Source of the DNA: Acidobacteriota bacterium
GTDB taxonomy: Bacteria > Acidobacteriota > Blastocatellia > Pyrinomonadales > Pyrinomonadaceae
Assembly: GCA_018269005.1 (NCBI GenBank)
Contig: JAFDVK010000027.1
Coordinates: forward strand, 1-50,456
Direction of reading: 5' to 3'
Length of the DNA: 50,456 bases
This document shows, in pieces, positions 8,848-17,662 of this stretch; positions within the stretch are counted from its first letter, which is position 1; every line of letters starts with the position of its first letter. The position numbers were made by a program, and so were the translations under genes. A model generated the notes under the pieces. It worked only from the letters and a program-made list of their open reading frames with translations. It was not told where the DNA came from and made no database searches.

Positions 8848-9408
8848 ATGTCACGAGTAGGAAAAAAACCGATCGCTATCCCGTCGGGTGTAACCGTTAC
8901 GATCAGCGATGACAAACTCGAAGTAAAGGGCCCGAAAGGAACACTTTCGACCCCGATCCCTTCAGGCGTCAGCTTCAAGCAGGAAGAAGGTTCGCTTGTT
9001 GCAGAGCGTGCGAGTAACGATGAGGCCGCGTTTCACGGCCTGGCACGTGCTCTTGCGAACAATGCCGTCGTCGGTGTTACGGAAGGCTTTTCGAAGGCGA
9101 TGGACGTAGTCGGCGTCGGATATAAAGCTGAGGTCCAGGGCAAGAAGATCGTTTTTGCTCTCGGATATTCGCACCCGATCGAGTACCCGCTGCCGGAAGG
9201 TATCGAGGCAAAGGCTGAACGCCTTAACACGAAAGCGTCGATCAACCAGTATCAGACGACGATCACCCTTTCCGGCATCGACAAGCAGAAGCTTGGCCAG
9301 GTCGCCGCGGAACTTAACCGTCTCCGCAAGCCCGATGCTTACAAAGGAAAAGGGATCCGGTACGCCGATAAATATTACAAGCTCAAGCCCGGAAAGACCG
9401 GCAAATAG
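8848..9408 (+). CDS. rplF: 50S ribosomal protein L6
   Basis: 186 residues starting [17 protein letters not shown], with the C-terminal bacterial L6 signature [11 protein letters not shown] at about 162-172. L6 lies near the GTPase centre and the sarcin-ricin loop. Length is close to the usual 177. It lies between rpsH and rplR in the normal spc order. Confidence 0.97.
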   Translation: MSRVGKKPIAIPSGVTVTISDDKLEVKGPKGTLSTPIPSGVSFKQEEGSLVAERASNDEAAFHGLARALANNAVVGVTEGFSKAMDVVGVGYKAEVQGKKIVFALGYSHPIEYPLPEGIEAKAERLNTKASINQYQTTITLSGIDKQKLGQVAAELNRLRKPDAYKGKGIRYADKYYKLKPGKTGK

Positions 9409-9430
9409 AGCGTAAACCAGGACAAGAGTT

Positions 9431-9823
9431 ATGGCACAGAAAAGCAGAGCAGATATTCGCCAGGGCGTGCACAGCCGCATTCGTAAGAAAGTGCGCGGTA
9501 CGGCCGATCGTCCGAGGCTTGCGGTGTTCCGCAGCCTGAATCACATCTACGCACAGGTCATCGACGATGCGACGGGCAAGACGATCGCTTCGGCATCGAC
9601 CGCGGAGAAAGGTTTTTCGGGCAAGACGGGCGGAAATATCGACGCCGCAAAAGAGATCGGGAAGTCGATCGCAGAACGTGCGTTGAAGGCGGGTGTTTCG
9701 AGCGTCGTTTATGACCGCGGCGGTTATCTTTATCACGGACGTGTCAAGGCTCTTCTTGACGCAACCCGCGAGAATGGACTCAATAAGCACGAGGCAAAAC
9801 AGAGCACCGGCGAGGCCGCGTAA
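9431..9823 (+). CDS. rplR: 50S ribosomal protein L18
   Basis: 130 residues with the L18 core ([31 protein letters not shown] and the closing [24 protein letters not shown]). L18 binds 5S rRNA together with L5. The C-terminal dozen residues ([13 protein letters not shown]) extend beyond the usual end. It starts 22 bases after rplF, and rpsE follows after 15 bases. Confidence 0.97.
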   Translation: MAQKSRADIRQGVHSRIRKKVRGTADRPRLAVFRSLNHIYAQVIDDATGKTIASASTAEKGFSGKTGGNIDAAKEIGKSIAERALKAGVSSVVYDRGGYLYHGRVKALLDATRENGLNKHEAKQSTGEAA

Positions 9824-9838
9824 CAGCATCATTTAGAA

Positions 9839-10345
9839 ATGAATAAGAAACAGAGAATTTCACCCGCAGGCTTGCTCCTCAAAGACCAGCTCATCTCGAT
9901 CAATCGTGTGACGAAGGTCGTAAAGGGCGGTAAGAATCTTTCGTTCGCGGCGTTGGTCGTGATCGGTGACGAGGCCGGCCATGTCGGTTTCGGTACCGGC
10001 AAGGCGAAAGAAGTGCCGAATGCGATCAAGAAGGCTGTCGAGGCAGCAAAGAACAATTTGATCCGCGTTCCGCTCATTGACGGTACGCTGCCGCACGAAC
10101 TGATCGGCGAATACGGCGCAGGCCGCGTTCTGATGAAGCCGGCGGCCGAAGGTACAGGCGTTATTGCAGGCGGCGCGGTGCGTGCCGTTATGCAGTCGCT
10201 CGGCGTCCACAATGTGCGAACGAAGATCTTGGGATCCAATAACGCACACAACGTAATTCGAGCGACCTTCGACGGCCTGCTCAGGATGAAGGATCCGATG
10301 GAAGTTGCACGGCTTCGCGGCAAGCAGGTCGAAGAACTTGTATAA
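9839..10345 (+). CDS. rpsE: 30S ribosomal protein S5
   Basis: 168 residues. The N-terminal double-stranded RNA-binding domain contains [21 protein letters not shown] at about 20-39 and the [15 protein letters not shown] segment. The C-terminal domain is normal. S5 lines the mRNA entry tunnel and affects decoding accuracy. The 103-base spacer to rpmD shows no clear heptad arms. Confidence 0.97.
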   Translation: MNKKQRISPAGLLLKDQLISINRVTKVVKGGKNLSFAALVVIGDEAGHVGFGTGKAKEVPNAIKKAVEAAKNNLIRVPLIDGTLPHELIGEYGAGRVLMKPAAEGTGVIAGGAVRAVMQSLGVHNVRTKILGSNNAHNVIRATFDGLLRMKDPMEVARLRGKQVEELV

Positions 10346-10448
10346 GCGATGAGCGCGAAAGGTAACGATTTACGAGTTTTAGCAAGCGGATCACGGAAGA
10401 GAGCGAGACTTGATCGCAACTGAGCGATTCGCGACCAGAGATTAAGAG

Positions 10449-10655
10449 ATGGCAAAGAAAGCAGAAAATCCGACGGCTGGAAGCATCAAGATCCAGTACT
10501 ACCGAAGCATGATCGGCTATGCAAAAAAGCAGAAGGAGATCGTAAAGAGCCTCGGTATCACGAAGCTGAATCAAACGGTAACGCGGCCCGATTCGCCGGC
10601 AACGCGCGGGATCGTTGCGAAGGTGCCGCATTTGCTGAGGATCGTGGAGCGTTAA
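10449..10655 (+). CDS. rpmD: 50S ribosomal protein L30
   Basis: 68 residues; the L30 ferredoxin-like core begins at about residue 12 ([33 protein letters not shown]) after a short polar N-terminal extension. L30 is a late 50S protein absent from some phyla. It lies between rpsE and rplO as in E. coli. Its stop is followed two bases later by the longest heptad hairpin of the window. Confidence 0.93.
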   Translation: MAKKAENPTAGSIKIQYYRSMIGYAKKQKEIVKSLGITKLNQTVTRPDSPATRGIVAKVPHLLRIVER

Positions 10656-10656
10656 T

Positions 10657-10841
10657 AGTAAATGGTGAATGGTGAATGGTGAATGGTAAATCGTAAATGG
10701 TGAATGGTGAATGGTGAATGGTGAATGGTAGATCGTTAGGCGTGGATGCGATTCACAATTAACGATTCACAATTAACGATCAACCATAAACAATTCACAA
10801 TTCACGATTAACGACTCACAACTAACGATTCACGATCAACG
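10657..10841. repeat. Symmetrical 13+13 heptad inverted repeat between rpmD and rplO
   Basis: The left arm is thirteen 7-base units at 10657-10747 (consensus GGTGAAT, six exact tandem copies plus variants). The centre is GCG (10748-10750). The right arm is thirteen units at 10751-10841 (ATTCACA, ATTAACG, ATCAACG and similar). Both arms are exactly 91 bases. Opposing units are complementary at most positions when folded. The right arm runs into AGG, which serves as the ribosome-binding site of rplO (ATG 10850). It fills nearly the whole 194-base spacer. Confidence 0.92.
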
Positions 10842-10849
10842 AGGAATAT

Positions 10850-11302
10850 ATGGCTTTATCACTAAATAATTTACATCCGGCTCCCGGTTCGACGCATAAG
10901 AAGAAGCGCGTTGGCCGCGGTCCCGGTTCGGGACTCGGAAAGACGTCCGGCCGCGGAAACAAGGGTCAGAAGTCGCGTTCTGGTTATGCGAGCCGTCCGG
11001 GTTTTGAAGGCGGACAGATGCCTCTTCAGCGTCGTCTTCCGAAGCGTGGTTTTACGAATATCTTTAAGAAGCAGTGGCTCGAGATCAGCCTTGCGAAGAT
11101 CGAGGATAACTTCCAGGCGGGCGATGAGGTCACGCCGCAGATCCTCCACGATCGCGGCCTGATCAAGAAGGCGAAGCACGATCTCGTCATTCTTGGGAAC
11201 GGGGATTTTACGAAGGCTTTGAAGATCTCTGCCCATCGCTTCACGAAGACAGCGAAGGAAAAGATCGAGAAGGCCGGTGGTACGGCGACGCAGATCGGAT
11301 AA
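10850..11302 (+). CDS. rplO: 50S ribosomal protein L15
   Basis: 150 residues starting [28 protein letters not shown]. The N-terminal Gly/Arg/Lys-rich extension penetrates the 50S, and the globular C-terminal domain has the L15 signature around [20 protein letters not shown]15 is a late assembly protein. Translation starts 8 bases downstream of the heptad hairpin's right arm, so initiation may be influenced by that fold. Confidence 0.97.
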   Translation: MALSLNNLHPAPGSTHKKKRVGRGPGSGLGKTSGRGNKGQKSRSGYASRPGFEGGQMPLQRRLPKRGFTNIFKKQWLEISLAKIEDNFQAGDEVTPQILHDRGLIKKAKHDLVILGNGDFTKALKISAHRFTKTAKEKIEKAGGTATQIG

Positions 11303-11375
11303 CACGTTCTATAGATTTTTTAAGGGCTCGAAGCTCGATGCCCTTGCTGGTCAGACCTTTTAAGCCGAGACTTTT

Positions 11376-12794
11376 ATGGAGAAGTTTTTTAACGCGGTCC
11401 AAAATATGTTCCGGATCGCCGAGCTGCGGAAGAGGATCTTCTTTACGCTCGGACTTCTGGCGGTCTATCGCCTTGGTGCTCACATTACGGCACCCGGAAT
11501 AAATAAAGTTCGTCTCGAAGCAGTTTGGGCCGATGTTGCGGGCACGCTGCTCGGGGTATTGGACCTTTTCTCGGGCGGAAACTTCCGCACGATCTCGGTC
11601 TTTGCTCTTGGCGTTACGCCGTATATCACTGCGTCTATCATTATGCAGCTGATGCCGGTGCTCTCGCCGACGGTAAAGAAGATCCAGGAAGAAGGCGAGG
11701 TCGGGCGACAAAAGCTGAATCAATGGACGCGCTATGCGACCGTTGGCCTTTGTGCCGTTCAGACCTTCTTTGTTGCGACATGGCTCTCGCGGAACCAGGT
11801 CATCGCAGACAGCTGGGTTGCGACGGCGATGATCATCGTCACGCTTACGACCGGCTCGATCTTCGTGATGTGGCTCGGTGAACAGATCACCGAACGCGGT
11901 GTCGGCAACGGCATCTCACTGCTCATCTTCGCAGGTATCGTCATCGGGCTGCCGCGTGGCCTGGCTCAGGTCTCGGAACGTGTCAGCAGCGGTGATGCAG
12001 CTTCGACCCTCGGCGTCGTGTTCCTCGTCGTCGTCATGGTCGCATTGATCGCGGTCATCGTTTACGTTGAATCGGCGAGAAGGAATATCGCGATAAGTTA
12101 CGCAAACCGACGCGTCGGCAATCAGACATTTCGCGGGCAGGAAACAAGCCTTCCGCTGAAGATCAATATGGGCGGCGTTATCCCGGTGATCTTTGCATCG
12201 TCGGTGCTCGCGTTGCCTCAGACGGTGTTTGCTGCATTTCCGCCGGACCCGAACAACCCGAACGCTCTTTGGACGAAAGTTTATACGTTCTTCCAGCAGT
12301 TTCACGGCGGCGACCCGTATTACGAACTCGTATTCTTGTCGCTTATCGTTCTGTTCACCTTCTTCTATATCACGATCATCTTTAACACGGACGAGGTCGC
12401 TGATAACTTGAGAAAGCATGGCGGATTTGTTGCCGGCATCAGGCCGGGAGCTCCGACAGCGGACTATCTGAACGATATTATGACGAAGCTGACGACCGTT
12501 GGTGCGATCTATCTTGCACTCGTCGCCTTCATACCTCAGCTTCTTCTTAGCGGCTTTAAGGTTGCACGGCTTCCGTTCTTTGGGTCCGGACTTGATAACT
12601 TTTTGACCTCGACGCCGGGACTCAGCTGGATACCGACGGGCCTTGGCTATCAGTTCTATTTCGGCGGTACGTCACTGCTTATCTTGGTCGGCGTTGCGAT
12701 GGATACCGTCGCACAGATCGAGGCTCAGCTCGTGATGAGGAACTACGAAGGCTTCCTCGGTGCGGGTTCGAGACTCCGCGGCCGCAGAAGCTAG
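11376..12794 (+). CDS. secY: Protein translocase subunit SecY
   Basis: 472 residues forming the channel of the Sec translocon in the inner membrane, with SecE and SecG partners. Ten transmembrane segments can be traced. Signatures: GVTPYITASI at 79-88 (TM2) and ERGVGNGISLLIFAGIV at about 172-188 (TM4). It is about 30 residues longer than the E. coli protein, mainly in a periplasmic loop (FPPDPNNPNALWTKVYTFF). It sits in the spc operon between rplO and adk as usual. Confidence 0.98.
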   Translation: MEKFFNAVQNMFRIAELRKRIFFTLGLLAVYRLGAHITAPGINKVRLEAVWADVAGTLLGVLDLFSGGNFRTISVFALGVTPYITASIIMQLMPVLSPTVKKIQEEGEVGRQKLNQWTRYATVGLCAVQTFFVATWLSRNQVIADSWVATAMIIVTLTTGSIFVMWLGEQITERGVGNGISLLIFAGIVIGLPRGLAQVSERVSSGDAASTLGVVFLVVVMVALIAVIVYVESARRNIAISYANRRVGNQTFRGQETSLPLKINMGGVIPVIFASSVLALPQTVFAAFPPDPNNPNALWTKVYTFFQQFHGGDPYYELVFLSLIVLFTFFYITIIFNTDEVADNLRKHGGFVAGIRPGAPTADYLNDIMTKLTTVGAIYLALVAFIPQLLLSGFKVARLPFFGSGLDNFLTSTPGLSWIPTGLGYQFYFGGTSLLILVGVAMDTVAQIEAQLVMRNYEGFLGAGSRLRGRRS

Positions 12795-12810
12795 ACGTTC
12801 TCTTTTTTGA

Positions 12811-12874
12811 GCCACAGCGAGCACTAGAACGGTGTGAGAGACGCTCTCATCTTGTTCGCTGTGCTCCCTGTGGC
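12811..12874. repeat. Nested inverted repeat between secY and adk
   Basis: GCCACAGCGAGCAC (12811-12824) pairs with GTGCTCCCTGTGGC (12861-12874) with one mismatch in 14. Inside it GTGAGAG (12834-12840) faces CTCTCAT (12844-12850) across three bases. It fills most of the 94-base spacer. It resembles the heptad hairpins in placement and has a loose CACAG/GAGCAC periodicity, but strict register is not evident. No T-run follows. Confidence 0.7.
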
Positions 12875-12888
12875 AAGTTACTTTTTTG

Positions 12889-13536
12889 ATGGATAAGATA
12901 ATCGTACTGATCGGAGCTCCGGGAGCAGGTAAAGGAACACAAGCTCGGCTGCTGACCGAGCGAAGGGGAATCCTGCAGATCTCGACCGGCGATATGTTCC
13001 GTGCGATGAGGTCGGGAGACACACCGCTCGCACGCGAAGTTCAGGCCGTGATGGCATCGGGAGCTCTTGTTTCGGACGATCTTACATTCAAGGTGGTTCA
13101 GGAGCGCACGTCGCAGCCTGACGCCGCGGGAACATACATTCTAGACGGATATCCGCGAACGCTTGTTCAGGCTGAACAGCTCGAAGAACTCGCCGAGGAT
13201 CAGGAGAAAGAGATCGTTGCGATCGAGGTCGATGTTCCCAGGGAAGATCTGTTAAAACGGCTGACAGGGCGGCGAACATGTCCCGTTTGCGGTGAGATAT
13301 ATAACATCTATTCCAAGCCGCCGAAGGTTGACGGCCGTTGCGATCTTCATCCGGACGCGGAACTCGATCATCGGAAAGATGACCAGGAATCTACAGTCGC
13401 GGCACGTCTCGCGACATACGATGAATTGACGGCGCCGCTCCTTGATTACTATCGCAAGACCGACCGCCTGAAAGCGGTCGATGGCACCGGCGATCCCGAA
13501 ACGATATATTCGCGCATCGAAAAGGCTATTGGTTAA
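12889..13536 (+). CDS. adk: Adenylate kinase, zinc-binding LID type
   Basis: 215 residues; converts ATP + AMP to two ADP. P-loop GAPGAGKGT lies at 9-17, DGYPR at 86-90. The long LID domain carries C131-x2-C134 and C151-x2-H154, the metal-binding arrangement of zinc-type adenylate kinases. I chose ATG 12889; a TTG immediately before it is an alternative that would only add one residue. Placement between secY and map is the standard spc operon tail. Confidence 0.97.
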   Translation: MDKIIVLIGAPGAGKGTQARLLTERRGILQISTGDMFRAMRSGDTPLAREVQAVMASGALVSDDLTFKVVQERTSQPDAAGTYILDGYPRTLVQAEQLEELAEDQEKEIVAIEVDVPREDLLKRLTGRRTCPVCGEIYNIYSKPPKVDGRCDLHPDAELDHRKDDQESTVAARLATYDELTAPLLDYYRKTDRLKAVDGTGDPETIYSRIEKAIG

Positions 13537-13542
13537 GTTTTA

Positions 13543-14328
13543 ATGATCTTCGCGAAGTCAGCAAAAGACCTTGATAAAATGCGTGCCGTCGGCGAATTGA
13601 TCGCCGAGGTGCGTGAGGCTTTGCGTGCGATGGTCGCGCCGGGGATTTCGACACTCGAGCTGAACAACGCGGCGGACAAGATGATCCGCGATGCAGGTGC
13701 GATACCGACATTCATTGGTTATCACGGCTTTCCGTATGCGATCTGCGCATCGGTGAATCACGAGATCGTACACGGGTTCTCAAAGCCCGATCCATTGAAA
13801 GACGGCGACATCATATCGCTCGATATGGCGGCGACTTATCAAGGTTTTGTTGGAGACACGGCGACGACGGTCCCGGTCGGCAAGATCTCCGACGAACTCG
13901 CTCAATTGATACGCGTGACGGAAGAATGTCTGGCCTATGGCATTGAGGCAGCCCGCGTAAATAGCCGTATCGGGGACATTGGTTGGGCGGTTCAGCAGCA
14001 TGCTGATAAATTCGGCTACGGGATCGTCCGCGACTATACAGGTCACGGGATAGGACGGAATATGCACGAAGCTCCGCAGATCCCGAATTACGGACGCCCG
14101 GGAACAAAGGAAAAGATCCGTGCGGGATATTGTTTTGCGATCGAGCCGATGCTGAATATCGGCACCGCCGACACGCGGACGCTCAGCGACAAATGGACGG
14201 TCGTAACGGCCGATGGCAAGCCCTCGGCCCACGCGGAACACACGCTCGCGGTTACGCCCGAAGGGCCGGAAATACTGACTTTGACAAAGCAACAGAAGAG
14301 CCGGCAAAAAGCCGCATCTGCGACTTGA
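13543..14328 (+). CDS. map: Methionine aminopeptidase, type I
   Basis: 261 residues. Removes the initiator methionine from nascent proteins at the exit port. All five metal ligands of the pita-bread fold can be placed: D94, D105, H168, E201 and E232; the substrate histidine is in NHEIVHG (73-79). It starts 6 bases after adk. The C terminus has a short Gln/Lys/Ala extension (KQQKSRQKAASAT). Confidence 0.97.
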   Translation: MIFAKSAKDLDKMRAVGELIAEVREALRAMVAPGISTLELNNAADKMIRDAGAIPTFIGYHGFPYAICASVNHEIVHGFSKPDPLKDGDIISLDMAATYQGFVGDTATTVPVGKISDELAQLIRVTEECLAYGIEAARVNSRIGDIGWAVQQHADKFGYGIVRDYTGHGIGRNMHEAPQIPNYGRPGTKEKIRAGYCFAIEPMLNIGTADTRTLSDKWTVVTADGKPSAHAEHTLAVTPEGPEILTLTKQQKSRQKAASAT

Positions 14329-14395
14329 AAAGTGGGTGTGAAAGGGCTAATATAGGTAGTTTGCCCCGTCTGTAGGGTATTTGCTCTGTGCGACT

Positions 14396-14617
14396 ATGTC
14401 GAAAGAAGAAGCGATAGAGGTCACCGCGACCGTTTTGGAGACATTGCCGAACGCGATGTTCAAGATCGCCGTGGATGACAATAACCACGAGGTCCTTGCC
14501 CATATATCGGGTAAGATGCGGAAGAATTTTATTCGCATTCTGCCGGGAGACAAGGTCCTCGTCGAGCTTTCACCCTATGACTTGAAGCGTGGACGCATAA
14601 CCTATCGATATAAGTAG
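14396..14617 (+). CDS. infA: Translation initiation factor IF-1
   Basis: 73 residues, an OB-fold protein that blocks the A site during initiation. It begins [20 protein letters not shown] and contains [22 protein letters not shown] (residues about 36-57), nearly identical to the family consensus. I chose ATG 14396; a TTG at 14381 would add five residues outside the family. It lies between map and rpmJ as in many bacteria. Confidence 0.97.
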   Translation: MSKEEAIEVTATVLETLPNAMFKIAVDDNNHEVLAHISGKMRKNFIRILPGDKVLVELSPYDLKRGRITYRYK

Positions 14618-14628
14618 GTGACGATAAA

Positions 14629-14742
14629 ATGAAAGTAAGGCCGTCAGTAAAAAAGATTTGCGATAAGTGCAAGATAATCCACCGCAAGGGCGTGGTGCGG
14701 GTGATCTGTGATAACCCGAAACACAAGCAGCGGCAGGGATAG
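14629..14742 (+). CDS. rpmJ: 50S ribosomal protein L36, zinc-ribbon type
   Basis: 37 residues beginning [20 protein letters not shown]. Zinc ligands are C11, C14, C27 and H32, so this is the metal-binding (C+) form. L36 sits in the 50S near the L6/L16 region. It starts 11 bases after infA and ends 18 bases before rpsM. GGTGACG about 10 bases before the ATG is a plausible ribosome-binding site. Confidence 0.96.
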   Translation: MKVRPSVKKICDKCKIIHRKGVVRVICDNPKHKQRQG

Positions 14743-14760
14743 TATTTATTTGGAGAAATT

Positions 14761-15144
14761 ATGGCTCGCGTAGCAGGTGTTGATCTTCCGCCCAACAAGA
14801 GGGCACAAATTGGACTGACCTACATTTACGGTGTAGGCAAATCACGCGCTTCCTCGGTACTTGACGAGGCAGGCATCGGTTACGACGTAAAGATCCGTGA
14901 CCTTAGCGAAGACGAATTGAACAAGGTTCGCGGCATCCTCGACGCCCAAGGCGACATCGAGGGCGACCTTCGCAAACGCGTGCAGATGGACATCAAGCGT
15001 CTGATGGACATCGGCTGCTACCGCGGCCTTCGCCATCGCCGCAGCCTGCCGGTCCGAGGCCAGCGTACGAGCACGAATGCCCGCACCCGCAAGGGCCCGC
15101 GTAAGGCTGCCGTTGCCAAGAAGAAGGCGCCGGGCAAGAAATAG
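14761..15144 (+). CDS. rpsM: 30S ribosomal protein S13
   Basis: 127 residues starting [30 protein letters not shown], with the basic C-terminal signature [21 protein letters not shown]13 is in the head and contacts the P-site tRNA and L5. It opens the alpha-operon part of the cluster. GGAG lies about 6 bases upstream of the ATG. The Lys-rich end ([10 protein letters not shown]) extends slightly beyond E. coli S13. Confidence 0.97.
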   Translation: MARVAGVDLPPNKRAQIGLTYIYGVGKSRASSVLDEAGIGYDVKIRDLSEDELNKVRGILDAQGDIEGDLRKRVQMDIKRLMDIGCYRGLRHRRSLPVRGQRTSTNARTRKGPRKAAVAKKKAPGKK

Positions 15145-15217
15145 TTGACGTAGAGCGGCGGTTTTTGGCGATCAGTTCGCCGGAAAGTCTGCCGCTCGAT
15201 TTTATAGTTAAGAGAAA

Positions 15218-15613
15218 ATGGCAAAAGCACCAGCTAAAAAGACCTTTAAGAAGAAGGAAAAGAAGAACATTCCTGCAGGGATCGTTCACATTTCTGCTTC
15301 GTTCAATAACACCCTCATCTCGATCACGGATACGAACGGGAACCTCATATCGCAGTGCTCCTCGGGTGCACGCGGTTTTCGCGGTTCGCGAAAAGGCACG
15401 CCGTTCGCCGCTCAGCAGGCTGCGGGCGAATGTGCGCGCAAGGCCGCTGAGGCCGGTGTTCGTGAGGTCGAGGTTCGCGTAAGAGGGCTTGGAGGCGGCC
15501 GTGAGTCCGCGATCCGTGCCGTTACGCAGGCGGGAATTCGCGTAACGTCCATCCGTGACACGACGCCGATTCCGCACAATGGATGCAGGCCGCCGAAGCG
15601 CCGCCGCGTCTGA
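15218..15613 (+). CDS. rpsK: 30S ribosomal protein S11
   Basis: 131 residues with [18 protein letters not shown] near the N terminus and the closing [23 protein letters not shown], the S11 signature. S11 lies on the 30S platform near the Shine-Dalgarno helix. It lies between rpsM and rpsD as usual. The first 17 residues are a Lys/Ala-rich extension. Confidence 0.97.
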   Translation: MAKAPAKKTFKKKEKKNIPAGIVHISASFNNTLISITDTNGNLISQCSSGARGFRGSRKGTPFAAQQAAGECARKAAEAGVREVEVRVRGLGGGRESAIRAVTQAGIRVTSIRDTTPIPHNGCRPPKRRRV

Positions 15614-15614
15614 C

Positions 15615-15800
15615 GATTTGGGATTTGGGATTTGGGATTTTGGATTTGGGATCGAAACTGGTTCGATCCCGTGGGTATCGAAAGGACGAAGGGGAGCGGT
15701 GAGTTTCCCGTAAACTTTTTCTGCAAGAATGAATGCTGGGTCTACATTTGTGGGACTTGGGTTGTAACGATCCAAAATCACAAATCTAAAATCCAAGATC
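15615..15800. repeat. Heptad inverted repeat between rpsK and rpsD
   Basis: It begins two bases after the rpsK stop. The left arm is five units at 15615-15649 (GATTTGG four times, GATTTTG once), then GATCGAA. The right arm is four units at 15770-15797 (ATCCAAA, ATCACAA, ATCTAAA, ATCCAAG) closed by ATC. The 213-base spacer centre between the arms shows no gene. The heptad is different from those at the other spacers, but the register, orientation and placement are the same. Confidence 0.88.
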
Positions 15801-15821
15801 ATTTTTGCTGAAGGCAAAAAT
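15801..15821 (+). promoter_or_regulatory. Hairpin carrying the probable rpsD ribosome-binding site in its loop
   Basis: ATTTTTGC (15801-15808) and GCAAAAAT (15814-15821) form a perfect 8-bp stem with loop TGAAG, six bases before the rpsD ATG. The only purine-rich Shine-Dalgarno-like stretch, GAAGG, is in the loop and the first stem base. S4 is the autogenous repressor of the alpha operon in E. coli, so a folded initiation region here is suggestive, but no binding site can be shown from sequence. Confidence 0.6.
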
Positions 15822-15826
15822 AATAT

Positions 15827-16459
15827 ATGGCTAGATATAGAGATGCGGTGTGCAGGCTTTGCCGCCGCGAAGGTGCAAAACTTTTCCTTAAAGGCGATCG
15901 CTGCTTCAAACCTTCTTGTGCGATCGAGAAACGCGGAACAAATCCTCCGGGACAGCACGGCGGAGCCCGCCGCAAGATGCTTGCGGGCTACGGCGAACAG
16001 CTCCGTGAGAAACAGAAAGTGAAGCGTATCTATTTCATTCTCGAGAAGCAGTTCCATACTTATTTTGAGAAGGCTCTTCGTCAAAAAGGTGTTACGGGCG
16101 AGAACCTGCTCTTCCTTCTTGAGCGCCGTCTCGACAATGTTGTCTATCGAGCAGGCTTTTCTACGTCGCGTCGTCAAGCTCGTCAGCTTGTGAATCACGG
16201 CCACATCACTGTGAACGGCCGCAAGGTCGATATTCCTTCGTTCCAGGTGAAGGTCGGTGACGAGGTCGTCGTGAAGCCGAAGACGCAAAAGAATCCGCAC
16301 GTTGATGGTGCGTGGTCAACCGCGGTCGGCCGCGGACGTCCCGCATGGCTGTCGGCCGGCGGACGGGATTTCACGGTCAATGTGGCCGCGAACCCGCGTC
16401 GCGAAGACATCGATCAGAACATCAACGAACAGCTGATCGTCGAACTTTACAGCAAGTAG
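15827..16459 (+). CDS. rpsD: 30S ribosomal protein S4, zinc-binding type
   Basis: 210 residues. The N terminus [16 protein letters not shown] carries four cysteines (C9, C12, C26, C31) in the zinc-knuckle spacing of the Thermus protein. The S4 RNA-binding domain follows at about 95-155 ([21 protein letters not shown]). S4 nucleates 30S body assembly and in E. coli represses the alpha operon. It is followed by a structured spacer and rpoA. Confidence 0.97.
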   Translation: MARYRDAVCRLCRREGAKLFLKGDRCFKPSCAIEKRGTNPPGQHGGARRKMLAGYGEQLREKQKVKRIYFILEKQFHTYFEKALRQKGVTGENLLFLLERRLDNVVYRAGFSTSRRQARQLVNHGHITVNGRKVDIPSFQVKVGDEVVVKPKTQKNPHVDGAWSTAVGRGRPAWLSAGGRDFTVNVAANPRREDIDQNINEQLIVELYSK

Positions 16460-16472
16460 TATTTTGACCGGC

Positions 16473-16543
16473 TTGGCTAAAGTAGCCGACACGCATCTTT
16501 TGGGGTCCGTTCTTACCCCTGCGGCTGTCGGGGACAAAGCCAA
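16473..16543 (+). promoter_or_regulatory. Structured leader upstream of rpoA
   Basis: The 105-base spacer can fold into one long stem: TTGGCT/AGCCAA (16473-16478 with 16538-16543), then CCGACA/TGTCGG (16486-16491 with 16526-16531), then an apical GGGG/CCCC. No poly-T follows, so it is not an obvious terminator. It ends about 20 bases before the rpoA ATG. It could set the RpoA level relative to the ribosomal proteins or be a processing site. Function is inferred from structure only. Confidence 0.55.
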
Positions 16544-16564
16544 CGCTTTAATAAAAGAACAACT

Positions 16565-17578
16565 ATGACACAAACAAACTGGACAGAATTTCAGATGCCG
16601 AGTCGCTTGAACGTCGAGACTTCGACGCTCAGCGACCGTTACGGCAAGTTTTATGCAGCGCCGTTCGAGAGAGGCTTTGGTACGACGGTCGGCAACTCGA
16701 TCCGACGGGCCCTGCTCTCTTCGATCGAAGGCGCCGCGATAACCGCCGTGAAGATCTCGGGCGTCGAGCACGAGTTCTCATCGATCAAAGGCGTTGTCGA
16801 AGATGCGACGGACGTCATCTTGAATTTGAAGCAGGTTCCGTTCAAGCTGCACGGCAGCGGCCCCAAAATGCTGACCATCAGCCGCAAGGGATCCGGTGAA
16901 GTGACTAGCGCGGATATCCAGGCCGACGGTGATGTCGAGGTGCTCGATACGGGCGTTCATATCGCGACGATCAGCACGGGCGGTTCGATCGAGATCGAAA
17001 TGCGGCTCAAGCAGGGACGCGGTTATGTCTCGGCAGAACTGAACAATGACGAAGATCTTTCGGTCGGTTTTATTCCGATCGACTCGGTGCACACGCCGAT
17101 CAAGAAGGTCAATTATAACGTGGACAAGACCCGGCAGGGTTCGAACACGGAATACGACCGCCTTACGCTTGAGGTCTGGACGGACGGCAGTGTTACGCCG
17201 GATGATTCGATCGGGCTTGCGGCAAAATTGGTCAAAGATCATATGTCGATCTTCATCAATTTCGAAGAAGAGGAAGAAGAGTATAAATACGAAGATATTG
17301 CGCGTCCGCCGCTCATGCGCAACGACCTTCTCGATAAGTCGGTCGATGAATTGGAGCTTTCGGTCCGCTCGTACAACTGCCTGAAGAACGCTGATATCCG
17401 GTCGATCCGCGATCTGATCCGCCGCAGCGAAAAGGATATGCTTCACACGAAGAACTTCGGCAAGAAATCACTCACCGAGATCAAGGATATGCTCCACGGC
17501 ATGGGGCTCGACTTCGGAATGGAGTTTGACGAGCAGGGCAATCCGATCCCGGGAACAGGCGGTAGAGATCTAGATTAA
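16565..17578 (+). CDS. rpoA: DNA-directed RNA polymerase subunit alpha
   Basis: 337 residues. The alpha-NTD assembly domain carries [18 protein letters not shown] at about 36-53. A Glu-rich linker lies at about 232-243 and is followed by the alpha-CTD at about 264-320 ([20 protein letters not shown], then the [11 protein letters not shown] helix-hairpin-helix). Alpha dimerisation nucleates RNA polymerase assembly, and the CTD binds UP elements and activators. It lies between rpsD and rplQ, as in the alpha operon of most bacteria. Confidence 0.98.
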   Translation: MTQTNWTEFQMPSRLNVETSTLSDRYGKFYAAPFERGFGTTVGNSIRRALLSSIEGAAITAVKISGVEHEFSSIKGVVEDATDVILNLKQVPFKLHGSGPKMLTISRKGSGEVTSADIQADGDVEVLDTGVHIATISTGGSIEIEMRLKQGRGYVSAELNNDEDLSVGFIPIDSVHTPIKKVNYNVDKTRQGSNTEYDRLTLEVWTDGSVTPDDSIGLAAKLVKDHMSIFINFEEEEEEYKYEDIARPPLMRNDLLDKSVDELELSVRSYNCLKNADIRSIRDLIRRSEKDMLHTKNFGKKSLTEIKDMLHGMGLDFGMEFDEQGNPIPGTGGRDLD

Positions 17579-17655
17579 GGGTAGAGGATAGCGGGTAAGG
17601 GATAAGGCGCTGGTCGCGACATTCCCTTAGCCTTTATCCTTTCGTCTTTATCCTT
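17579..17655. repeat. Heptad inverted repeat between rpoA and rplQ
   Basis: It begins at the first base after the rpoA stop. Eleven consecutive 7-base units fill 17579-17655: four left (GGGTAGA, GGATAGC, GGGTAAG, GGATAAG), two central and five right (ATTCCCT, TAGCCTT, TATCCTT, TCGTCTT, TATCCTT). Folding 17583-17604 on the right arm gives about 17 of 22 matches. The rplQ ATG follows 7 bases later with no conventional Shine-Dalgarno sequence. Confidence 0.82.
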
Positions 17656-17662
17656 TAAGAAC

